Origin: Acanthornis magna
Lineage: Eukaryota; Chordata; Aves; Passeriformes; Acanthizidae
Length of the DNA stretch: 64,000 nt
Assembly (NCBI GenBank): GCA_036785705.1
Contig: JAWUZG010000056.1
Coordinates: forward strand, 17,280,001 to 17,344,000
Direction: 5' to 3'
The notes under the pieces were generated by a model. It had not been told where the DNA came from, did not search any database, and was given only the letters and a program-made list of their open reading frames with translations. A program made the position numbers and the translations under genes. Numbering within the stretch: position 1 is the first letter of the stretch; every line of letters starts with the position of its first letter. Of this stretch, positions 1-14,040 are shown piece after piece.

Positions 1-2839
<2,839 letters not shown>

Positions 2840-2960
2840 CTTCTTTGCAGTAGCACAGCCCATCCACAGGGGAACAGGCTCCATCGTTCTTGCAATTACA
2901 AACCGACGAGCAGTTGGTTCCGTAGGTTCCTGCCATGCAGGGAATGGTGCAGTCCTCTCC
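2840..2960 (-). CDS. MEGF11: MEGF11 exon F: one EGF-like repeat
   Basis: This 121-bp exon starts at phase 0 and ends with one base of a Gly codon. The acceptor is GGTTGCAG|GGA and the donor is GAAG|GTAAAC. The peptide runs [40 protein letters not shown] and then split Gly. Spliced after exon E it reads APGFM-GEDC, matching human APGFMGEVC. It is separated from exon E by 19.6 kb, the longest complete intron in the window. The usual Asn-Gly is Asn-Asp-Gly here. No disabling change is seen. Confidence 0.94.
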
Positions 2961-4852
2961 CTGCAACCCAGAAAAGTCAGAGTCAGCTACAGAAAGCTGG
3001 CATGAAGGAAACTCCCAGCTCGGCACAGGGAGGCTTTCTCTCTCCAAACAGTGAGAGAGTGTTGGGAGTTGATTGCTGAGTCTTCAGCACTTGAGCAGTC
3101 ACCGCTGCTTCCCATGATTATGATGCAATTAGTGCTTTGATTGACTTGGAGGAAAGGGACAAGTTTCTGGCATTCATTCAGCAGGAGGTGGGGAAGTTAC
3201 AAAAACAAACCTCCTAGAACAGATGTTAGATCATTAAGCAAAACATCACTTACGAAACACTAATCACAAAATATACAGTCTGAAACCGCGCAGAGATTGC
3301 TCTGCGTTTCTTGGAAAATATATTCTAAGAATAGGGTTGTTAAAAAGCTAAAGGATCTCATACATGTTCATCTTCCACAGATTGGCAGAGAGGAAAACGA
3401 CATGGCAGGTGCATCAGAGCTTTTTGATGCGTAGCTGGTACCTGCATTTGTTTTCAATTAATTTGCATGAGATTGTGACTTTAGGAAGAAGGCAGAACAG
3501 GAGTGATGCGTATGTCAGAGACAGGAGGCACACAGCAGAACACAGAAACACAGGCTCCGTCCTATTTCTGCTCTAGGTGTGGGCGAAGGGAGGGAAAGGA
3601 GAGTAAACACTTAGATTTTACAGAAATATAGAATACTCCAACACTACATTCTGGTACAATGTATGCACTGCTCAGCTTGTGTGGTTGAAAGCAGAGACAC
3701 AGCTCTTACTAATAGTGTTCATCTGATACAACAAGGGAATTAAAATGTGAGCATAATAAGGTTTAAAGGAATTGTGGTTTAACCTCACTAATTGAGGTTT
3801 AAGCCTTAGTAAACTTACTGGGTCCCATAATTGGGGCTACATACATTAGCAGGTACAAGGTATTTTTGCTTCCCTTTCCTCTGTGTGTAATCCTGACTGT
3901 CACATTGCAAATTAGCTCCTAAATTTACTACTTCAGTGAGTCAAACTTAAATAATTTAGTTCAATGCCAGGGAAAGTGAACGTACTACAAGTCAAAAAGT
4001 AACTCCATTGCATGGCGTGACCTGCGCCATAGCTCAGGGGAAAAGATATTGGTCAAAATGCATTTTTGCAGGTGAGAGGCTTCACTGTTTGATAGGAGGG
4101 TCCATTTATCAGGAAAGAAATGCACACCATGTCAGCTTCCCTATGCTGTGACAAGTTCCTCCAGGAGCCTGTATATCACACATCAGACACCCAGACAGCA
4201 CAAGGAAATATGAACAGATTTCTGAGCACCACAAACTCCCATCTGCTTTGCTGTAGCAGTTCTGCCTGGCACCACTGTGACTCATCCCATTTTAGACCAA
4301 AAACCTCCTTTCGGGGGAAGGAAAGGAAATGGTTAAGATACACTGCTCACAAGTAAATCCTACAAGCCCCTGCTTTTTGAGTGAAGGCCCTGTTTGTAAA
4401 AGATGCTATCTTTGACCTTGGTGGAGTAAAACAAGTTGCCCTGAACAGGCCTGGCAGGAAAAGATGTTGCCTTGACAGGCAGAAAATCCAAAGCACGCTG
4501 CCCCTCATTACCCTGCCAGCAGGCCTATGGAATGAGCTCCAGGAGCCCGGGCTGGCAGAGGGGCACTCAGTCTCCACGCCTAATCAATCCTCTGCCTTTC
4601 TCCTGTGTGTGACAATTAGACAGCCAATTAGTGCCACTTAGGAACCCTTATCGTGTGTGAATGAAACTCCCAACTCATTTCATGTACTACACAGAACTGC
4701 TGGTACTGCTAATAATTTCTATGACAACTGACCTTATCTGGATTTGAACTAGTGATCCAGAAGGAAAAGAAAATTCCTTTGAAAAGGAAAGGGGAGCAGA
4801 GCGATGTGGAGTTAAAACACCTCCTTGGGAATCACATTAACCAACCACAAAA

Positions 4853-4940
4853 CCACAGAATCATCAAGGATAGGAGAGACCTTCAAGAGCATCCAGTCCA
4901 GCCATCAATCACCCCAAAACCACAACCAGACACCTCTCAA
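4853..4940 (-). mobile_element. CR1 LINE fragment, 3' end, degraded
   Basis: The plus strand reads CACAGAATCATCAAGGATAG and continues into a 'gagaccttcaagagcatccagtcc'-type segment. That is the reverse complement of the avian CR1 3' tail. The copy is short and diverged. It lies just before an oppositely oriented CR1 fragment. Confidence 0.75.
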
Positions 4941-5096
4941 GCACCATCTGGGCCCGAGCTGGAGGCAGCAGGAGGATTTCCAATGTCTCAGCTGACATTC
5001 TGTGACCACAGAGCAGCTCCTGTTGGGGTCGGTGCTCCCTGGCCAGGCACAGCTGGAGTGGATTCTCTGCTTTTCTGTCATCAGTTAGGATACACT

Positions 5097-5163
5097 ACAG
5101 AAAAAGGACACAACTCCCTGTGTGGACACAGAAAAAGGACACAGAAAAAGGACACAACTCCCT
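5097..5163. repeat. Short local duplication before a CR1
   Basis: The segment GAAAAAGGACACAACTCCCT occurs at about 5100 and again at about 5144, with an extra partial GAAAAAGGACACA copy between. The second full copy runs straight into the CR1 body, whose sequence normally includes 'acaactccct'. It looks like slippage at the 5' edge of the element. Confidence 0.6.
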
Positions 5164-5484
5164 AGAAGGGTGTGCACTGAGGTGGGTGTCAGTCTCTTCT
5201 CCCAGGCAACAAGTGACAGGACAATAAGGTGAAGAAATGGCCTCGAGTTGCACCAGGGGAGGTTTAGATTGGATATTAGGAAAACTTTCTTCACAGAAAG
5301 GGCTGTCCAGCATTGGAACAGGCTGCCCAGGGAGGTGGTGGAGTCACCGTTCCTGAAGTCTTCAAAAAACCTGTGGATGTGGCACCTGAGGACATGATTT
5401 AGTGTTGAGCACAGTGGTTGGCAGTTGGACTTGGTGTTCTTAGAGCCTTTTCCAACCTTAAAGACTCTGTGGTTCTGTGATTCC
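5152..5484 (+). mobile_element. CR1 LINE fragment, 3' end, plus orientation
   Basis: Landmark strings of the CR1 3' region appear in order: ACAACTCCCT, TCTCTTCTCCCAGG, CAGGGGAGGTTTAG, TTGGATATTAGGAAAA, GGAACAGGCTGCCCAG, then a degenerate tail ending in GGTTCTGTGATTC. The element is 5'-truncated at about 330 bp, typical of CR1. It is the only well-preserved CR1 here that is antisense to MEGF11. Confidence 0.92.
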
Positions 5485-5749
5485 CACAAGCTCAATGTCA
5501 GGCTGTTGATTCCGTGCCTTTGAGTTTTGGCATTTACTTTAATGTACTTGGCTTTATGGACTGACAGAGGCTGGGCATTCTGGCTGCCCACTTACTTTGC
5601 AAACAAACCTTAACTGAAAAAAAATACTTGGTTTAATGAGATTTCTATCCCTGGGTTTGACAAGAGAGACCTTCAGAGCTCTCTGAGTGACAACTGCCAA
5701 ATACACTTAACTTCTTAATTACATAAGAGGAAAATGCACTTGAGCTATA

Positions 5750-6080
5750 GCACTGGCTCTAAGATTTTATTAATTATAAATGCACACCTTGTTATTAACA
5801 TTTTGAACTTGATTTGGGAGAATGACCTCTGAAATGAAATGCATTCAGGTACTGTTAAAGATATGTAAATTCCACCTCCCTCTCACCACCTGCCCGAGTG
5901 GATAATGCTGCAGTGTGTGTATCCAGCTGTTAATGAGTTATATATTCTAATAAACTAATTTCAAATTGTGTGCATTGAATCTTCACTCTTGCAATATGGC
6001 ACTTTATATTTCTATCCTATTTAGTAAAATTAATCAACAGCTGTGCTCCTTATGTTGATTATTCTTTTTTCCCCTTTAGG
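5750..6080. promoter_or_regulatory. AT-rich block, candidate conserved noncoding element
   Basis: This stretch is rich in TAAT/ATTA cores, such as TTATTAATTATAAATG and TTAATCAACAGC. It contains an E-box-like CACCTG and shows no transposon signature. It resembles deeply conserved intronic enhancers in texture only; I cannot measure conservation. Confidence 0.25.
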
Positions 6081-9000
6081 ATCAGGAGGTTAATGAGGAT
6101 ATTGCGATGCCTGGATGTGGTAGGAAGGAGTAGCTAATTCAATCAAACATATACCCCTGGAAATGTTAAAGCTATATTAAGAAATTGAGCTATAAATAAC
6201 TTGGTATTTTCCAGCTCTATGTTCCAAGTCAGAATGACCCACATGGACATCACAAACTTTCATTTTTTCACAAAAGTGCTTCATTTTCAATATTTTCACT
6301 CAGAAGGCCCAGCTTATCAAAATAAACCCCTAAAATATATCTGCTGGATTATTTCTAATTTCAGGGGTCAAATCTGACTTAAACATAATGGAGAAACTCT
6401 CTTTAGGGGCTGTGGGGTCAGGGCCAGAGGCAGGAAATCCTCTGTGTGGATCAGCACAGTCCTGCCCTGTGCTCTGCACCCCTCGGCCTGGGACAGGCCA
6501 CCTCAGTGCCACCAAGGACAGGTGTCCCACACCTCCACCCCTGCCCAGAAGTTAACACCACTGAGCCTCTTCTTGTTTGAATCCAGACCTGATGGGAGCA
6601 CCCCAACACGGCAAAGATAGAGGAGTGGCTCTGCAGTTCCTGGGACCCTAAAAAGTGCCCTTTAAATCAGAATGAATGGTGGCAGTGACCTCAGTAGCCC
6701 CACCTAAGGCTTTCCATGCCTGTGGGTACTTCAGGAACACCCATTTTTGCTGGAACTGACAGCCCTTCCCAGCACCTGAGAGCTTTGGGCATCCAGTTCT
6801 TGTTCTGGTTAATTCTCCCCCATGGACTGAGGGTGAGGTCCAAGGAACCAAAGTCCATTAATAACTCAGGCTGCCAGCTCACATCCATCAGCATCAAATA
6901 TTAATAGACTCTGAGGGCCACGGCATCCATCTTTCCTGATGGCAGTCAATAATATGTCTTGTTTCTGTTCAGGGAGAGGGGAAGATTTTCTTCCACCAAA
7001 ATTATTATTGTTCAATATTTGTAGAGCTTAAAGACACAGTGCTGCCTTAGGTGTTGGCTGTGTTAACAAGCTCTGGCTGCTCCAGAGAGTGTTTTCCCTG
7101 GATTAATGTTACCTTAACAGATTACATTTTCTTGTTTCTTTTAAAAATACATTCCTGCTATAAGCAGTGATCAACTCTCTTAAAAATCCTTTTCTGGTGA
7201 TCAATACACAGATTTGTATTTTTTCCTGTGCATTTTGGATCAGGCCTTTAAGTCTGTGAAATGCACTTTGAAAGGAAAACAAAAAGAGTATTCCAGACCA
7301 TAAGGGGAGTTAATAACCCAGCAATGGTCAACAGCACCCAGCAAAGTCTGCACCCACACCTGCCCTGTCGCAGAGTTTGGCTATTTAAGGATGTGAAATT
7401 AAGGATTTCAGAAGTAGCTACAATCTACAGGAATACAATTCCCTCAGAGGGCTAAAGTCAGGTTCCACTGAACTCAGTGGCAAAACAGAAAATCAATTTT
7501 TCAAGGCTTCCGCAATGCAGAAGAGTAACAGGATGATATTGAGCCTGGCCTCAAGTTTGCATGACAAAGACCTGGGTGACAGCTTTGCTCCTGAGGTTTA
7601 ATCTGCCGAGGTGCTGGAATTCCTCAGCTCTCACAGGTTACTGGGGTGACTGACAGCACTGAAAGGCAAAATATTGGAATCTTTGGTAATCTGCAGTGAG
7701 ACTCCTGCTGCTCAGAGATTCCTAACACAACATCTGATCCCCTCCCTCCCCCTCCTCCCCAGGCTGTGCAGGTGAATGGGAGGTGCAGCCCTGGCCCCAG
7801 CCCAGGGATGCTCCAGCTCGGTGCCCAGAGCACTGAGCGGAAAGAAGGGCACAGAGCAGAGCCTCCCGTGTGTGCTGATGCACAGAGCAGGATTCCAAAC
7901 GCTGCTGCTGTTTGTACCTGAGGCCTGTGTGCCCAGATAAGCTGATCAGTATGGATTTAGCCCCGACAAATGTATGTTTCTGTGTACACACAGCGCGTGG
8001 GACAGCGGTGTGCTGGGACACGGCGCCTGTGCACTGATGCAGATCACAGATACACTTCTGTATATTTACTTATTTAATTGTGACATTTACAATTAACCCA
8101 AAGTGGTTCTCCACAAACATTCCCTCAAGGTAAACATATGGTATCCAGCAACACAAACTGTCAGAACAAACTAATTTCCTTAATGGTGTTCAGTGGAAAT
8201 TACTGTGCTCTTCATCAGCAGATCAGCAGCAGGGGAAACTTTGTACTTGCACCGGGCTTGTCCTCCACCCTGGACTCAAACCATTTATTCACGACCTTAC
8301 TACACAGCATCTTTGGTTTCCCAGGCATAATGATGTCCTCTGGCAGAATTCCTTTCCCCTCTGGGTGTTGCTAATTACTCCCTGCAGAGGCCATTATTGG
8401 TGTTAATGATAAAATGCAGTAAAAAGCTCGGGGAGGGCTCCTGTGCCAAGTGTTCCGTGTGCAGGTGATCGCTGTGACTGAGCACTGACAAAAGTTCCTT
8501 TTCCCCTTTGGAACACGATGTGATGTAGCTGTGCTGGAGTTTGATACACATCTAAAAGGACAAAATGGAACCACCAATGACCTTATTCAGTCTCCTTTCC
8601 CTGTGCCCTTTTCATTGGAAAGACAGGGTAAGGCAGAAGGGATGGGAAGGAGTTTTCTTACACTTAAAAAAAGTGACTTTACAGCTCCTGACTCATGCAA
8701 AGACAGAACCATTGGCAGCCTGAGTGCCAGAGCCTTTCACGAAATCATCAACCCCTCCAAGAGCCATCTGCAAAGCTGTCCCCAGTCTGCACCTCAGCGG
8801 CACCGCAGTGCTCTGAGCAGAACGTGGACATGCCAAGCGTGGATACCTTGGGGAAGGAGCAGAACTTCCCCCTTTGCTTCCTATAACCTTACAAGGATTT
8901 ACAAACCTTTACAAGTGGATGTCAGCATTTTATTTCACCTCTGAATTTGTGCTAATATGCTAATTCATACAGTAAATTTCACAGTAAATGCCAAGTTCAG

Positions 9001-9517
9001 GATTAGTCAGCCTGATATTAATTCTTAAATTTGATGGTGGATCAGAAGTATTCAGCAGAATATGCACACAAACAAAATGGAAACTTCATGTGTTATAGAG
9101 TAAGTAAAATATTGTAAATAATGTCAATTTTAAGTACTCACAGTACTTTATTAGATACAATTTAATTTCATTTTGCTGGTTATAGACTTCGTTTTTTAAA
9201 AAGCAAAGCTGTGAGCACTGAGTGTGAGGGGAGTAAAAGTTACCACGAAGTAACTGTGGTTGTTATTTTTCAAACTGTTTGTACAAAAATTGGTTGAACT
9301 TCATGGATTCCTATTTTATAAACTCAAATACAGCTCCTGTGGCCTGTTACTGGCATAACTCATGTTACTCCCTCATTAAGGCCACAGAAGAACCAGGACC
9401 ATTTCTGGCCTCTCAGGCCCCAGAACCTCTCACTCACCCTCTGGTTTGTTCTGTTTCCCATTGCTCAGCCTCAGAATTAATCTGAGACACATTAACAGTG
9501 TATTTGGGCTCTTTTAT

Positions 9518-9585
9518 TTAAAACAAAATCCAACCCCCCCAAAAAAAATCCAAACAAAAAAAAACCCCAAACCAAACCCACAAGT
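9518..9585. repeat. A/C-rich low-complexity stretch
   Basis: Runs of A and C alternate (for example CCCCCCCAAAAAAAATCC). This is simple-sequence DNA with no coding meaning. Confidence 0.7.
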
Positions 9586-11939
9586 ACTCAGCCTATGGTC
9601 CCAGGGCTACGATGGATTCAGAGCAGCAATTCCCATCCATCCTCCCAGAAGGGACATTTCCCAACCCAAGCACCTTGGGAATCCCTTGTCACAGCTGAGG
9701 AAAGCTTTTGGATAGGATTTAGCTGCCTGGGGAATAATTTGCACCTATCAAGATGGGAGAAGCTGAGCAGCCCCCAGTGTGGACACGGTGCATGTGGAAA
9801 ACTGGAATTCACTGGGCAGAGCTCATGGCTCCAGCCCAGCAATTCCCAGCTGGGAGGGATTTGCTGGGCAGGATGCAAGGATCTGTGCATCTCAAGAGTC
9901 AGGCACTGCATTTTGGCTCAGGGTCCTCTCACACTGGGACTCCACTGGAAATTCATCTTTTCAAGTGGAGAGTGCACCGAATCTCAGCACTCTCCTGTCC
10001 TCCTGCAGCTTGGCTCCAACACGCTCCGTGCAGCCAAAAGGAACAATGCTCTGGCACAATAAAACTGATGAATAAAGGCAGCAAATCCTAGCTTTGGGAG
10101 GGTTTTTTCCCCTCCATGAAATCCAGTGAAAACAAACACAAATAAAACCTTCATTAAAAAAATTGGATTTTGCATACTAAAAGTCAGCAAACCTGAGCTG
10201 GATTTCTGTCAGCGAGCACTATAATCCCCCTCACCACCAGGGAACAGTTTTCTAGTTTGCACTAAAAATATGCCCAATACCAGTCAGTTATCTGCAATTA
10301 AAAAAAATCCATTCCTACTGTACCACTTACCTAAACATGGTTATTAAAAAAGGAAAGAGAATTCAATAAAGAAAGCAGGCAAGAGATCGTGCCCTCCCTC
10401 CTGCTTCCCGTAAATCAGTGTAGCACTTGCTGGCAAAAAAAAAATCTAGACTGGGTTTACAGCACTTGAATATCTGCCTGGTTTGGTATTTAGGCTTAAC
10501 TGCAGAGCCCTTTAGTGTCAGCGAAGCAATGAATACAGCATCATATAATTAAATGTATTCAGAAGGAAAGTAGTGTGGAGAGTACAAAAGATGATCATCA
10601 ACCTCCGAACAAGAATATTTTTTTATGCAGTCAGCACTTTTCACTTAATAGAATATCACAAAACACAGTTATCCAGGAGGGACCTCTCCAAACCGAGGGG
10701 ATTGGATTTAGACTGGGTAAAGCAGGTAGATTATCAAGGCAGGTAAATCATGTCTGTACCAAGGGGATTACTCCTGTCCAGTGTGGGGCTAGCTGGGAAA
10801 CCAAGGCCTCTCTAGTTAAAGCAATTTAAACCTGGAATTTAAACTTGGAATAGGGCCACTGCAGATTTATACAGGTGAGGCAGGGAGCAAACTCTCAGAA
10901 TATTTTAAACTTAATTCTGGGGAAGCTGTAAAGAGTCAAACATCTGTGAGCTCATTGCTGTCATTACAACCAACTTTGTTTTAAAATGCTCCAAAACCCA
11001 TGGCCAGATGACAATTAAATATCCCCAAAGGTAAACCAGCCCTGGCATCCTGTGCACTATCTCAAGTTGGTGGGAATTATTTACATCCCTGAGCAGAATA
11101 TCCCTGGCACATGTGCTCTCCTTGATGTTCCCACCAAGCCACTTGTGTCCAAACTGGGGATAGAAGGTGGCTAAATGTTAAAATACCGAACCACAGTACC
11201 TGAATATACTGTGAAGATAAGAAAAAGCTGGGGGTTTTTGCCTTTTTTTAAATGGAGGCATCAAAATCAGGGTTACCACTGCGGCAAAGGAAAGACTTTG
11301 ACACACTGTGTGCAGTTCCATCATTTCCTTTCCCAGCTTTGGGCAGCACAGAGCCGTGGCTAACAGGAGCCATTTGGAAATACAGATTAGCATTTCAGTG
11401 CCATGCAGTGACCTTCAGAGTGGGAAGCCAGAGCTGCCTGGGACAATTCTGCCCCAGCTCTTTTATGGAAGTACTTTTGGCTGGAAATTGGAGATGGTTT
11501 CTGCTCTATCCACACAGCCCGAGTGACACAGTCCAAGATCCACCCTGAGAAACAACTGTGGCCTCCTGACTTTTTTGCAATAATAAATGTGGGCTCTGGC
11601 TGACAAATCTGAACAGTTCTGCAAAAAGCACATCGGCTAGAACAGGAAATAAAAGGTATCATTTATACCTTCAGCCTCTATGATGTTTTCTGGCAAGAAG
11701 ATCCACAGTTCAATTATAAATACAAAGGAAAAAAAGCATCTTTATCTGCTTACTTCAAACCCACCGCCTGATTTTTAATTGGGAAACTTCTTATACTGTG
11801 ATAAGTAGCAAGAACGCATTCCTTCTTCGCCTTCCCCCATGGGGTGAGAGACTTCTCACATCCCTACCCTCGGTGACCCCTTCTCTAAGCAAAATCACCC
11901 CACTGTTATTCCCATTTTATGGGAGCCATTTCACAACTT

Positions 11940-12130
11940 AATTACGCATTCCGTGAAAAGCACTCTCTTTGTTTTTAACCTGCTGTGCAATCATTTAATT
12001 GGCTGCCCCTTGTTCCTGTGTTATTAGAAATAGTAAATAACCATTCCTTGTTCATGTTCTGTGCACCATCCCCAGCTCCACAGATCTCGATCGTGTCCCT
12101 CCTCAGCCATCTGTTTTCAGAGGCGAGTTC
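11940..12130. repeat. Possible ancient CR1/L3-like repeat remnant
   Basis: The order 'cccttgttcctgtgtta', 'agtaaataaccattcc', 'atctcgatcgtgtcc', 'cctcagccatct' resembles an old amniote interspersed repeat in reverse orientation that I remember from CR1/L3-like families. The copy is strongly diverged, so the family and exact borders are uncertain. Confidence 0.35.
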
Positions 12131-13571
12131 CTGCTTATCGAGGGACTCTCTATAGAAATCATTCCATAGAAAAAATGATCTTTGTCACCGTTTCCATTCC
12201 ATTCTTTGTAAGCAGGAATCAGCCAAGCTGTGTGCAGTAATTTGAGAATTGGATATATTATGGATTTACAGAATACCCCAAAAATGGCTTTTCCACCCGG
12301 TTTTGTTCTCATCCTGATCATTCTAACTATTCTATCAGGCGCTCTGGATTCATTTGAGTTTTTCAGACTCATTGAGGGGTTGAGTTTTTCAGAAAACTAC
12401 CCACAATGACTGCCTGATGTCTTTCCCTGAAGAGCAGGAATTAAATTAGAACTCATCTTTTGTGTATTTACTTAACATTATTTCCCTATCATCTATTACT
12501 CTGCATTGTTAAACACTGAATTTCAACATAGTCAGCCATTCAGGAACAGGAACCTTTCCCCAGATTTCCTACTGCCTTGACAATCCCAATACTTCTGCAT
12601 TATTTGCAAACTTTCTTTTAGAATTCTTCCACATCTGCACTGTACAATTAAGGACAATGCCCAAGCACAGCCTCAAATCACACCTGAACTCGTGTCCACA
12701 CCCCAAGGGACGGAGTCCAGGAGGAGCTACAAGTGCTGGACACGGGGAATTCTCAAGTGGCCCCTTGCTGTGAGCACTGGGGCCATGGAAGCAGCAGAGG
12801 GGATGGAAAATGGGCAGAAATGGGGCCCATGCTGCAATGAGCCTTGGTTCTGACCTGCAGCATCCACAGGTGAGAGGATCAAAGCAAAAAAAGTCATCTA
12901 AAAAAGAAAGGATGTCAACTCTAAGCTAATAGGCTTTGGGATGTAGTTCTGAAAAGGTGCTGAATAACCTGGTGACCACACACAGGCAGATAAGAGATAT
13001 CCCCTTCAAACTCTCACAGATACTCCGAAATCCAAAACCCTACAGCAAAAGATTTCGACATCTGGTAAAATTTCAGTTGCTCTTTGGCACAAGAAAATAA
13101 AACCAGGATTTTTCCTTTATACATGTCTGATTGTAAAGGACAAAGTCTTTGACGGTACAGTTGCACAGAAAATAAAATGCAAAACTAACCTGTGACGTAA
13201 ATCCTGTCCTTAGGAGGTCTTAATGAAGTCAGTTTGCAATTTGAACTTCCAGGAGAGTCAGCTACCACCACTTTCATGCACAGATCCACAGATAGTGTGG
13301 ATAAAGATATCTACATTTGGAAGCCTAATAGATGAAAGGAGACACTGCTATTGGCAAGCAGTTCATCCCTCTGCAAAATTCAGATCAAATAACTCAGTCT
13401 GAGCAGAATATTGAGCTGCACTGGTTCTGAATGAGGCTACAGGAAGGGAAATGCAATTTGACATAGCCACATTGCCAATTAAGGATAAAACACATGAAAT
13501 ATGTCAACTAGCAACAAAGGCAGAGGCTTTCAGGTTTTCCGTACCAAGTTGGTTCCTTTGGACCCACTTAC

Positions 13572-14040
13572 GAAAACTTTGGAGTTATTCGGGTAAATAA
13601 AACTGCAGCAGAGCCCAGTAAAAGTAAATATGAGAAGAAAGAGAAGACCTGGGACTTGCTCAGAGTTCTTATCAAATTATAAACTCCATGTGTGCGTGGA
13701 TAAGTTCTCATTAGTAGAGGCAGACACTGAGGCAAACCCCGCTCTTGTGTATCTGGGACAATCCCACTGAAGGCAGCAGTTGTGTTCAGGTAAACTTGGG
13801 CTGACAAAGTAGAATTTGAGCTGTCACAGACAGTTTCTGCAGCTTGTGCATTGACAAGAGAGTGAGCAAAGAAAATGAAATGGAGTAGCTCATAAAAGGC
13901 TCTGAAAAGTTCCACTGAATTGAAAGAAAGGGCTGCAGATTGCACAGCTGAGCGGGAGCCACTGTGTCCTGTGCATTCGGTGACCTTGTTAAATGCTGCA
14001 GTACAATAGTTCACCTGCTCAAAAGCATCCAACAAATGCC
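13572..14040 (-). other. Open frame with splice-like borders, possible cryptic exon
   Basis: A minus-strand frame stays open for about 155 codons, on the same strand as MEGF11. Its left edge meets a near-perfect donor, TTC|GTAAGTGGG. Its right edge meets an acceptor-like CCCACCTCAG|GG. The C-terminal part is hydrophobic (FSFFSYLLLLGSAAVLF). I recognise no family. It lies between exons E and F, whose junction is phase 0 and needs nothing inserted, so it is not part of canonical MEGF11. It may be a noncoding or alternative exon, or chance. Confidence 0.2.
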
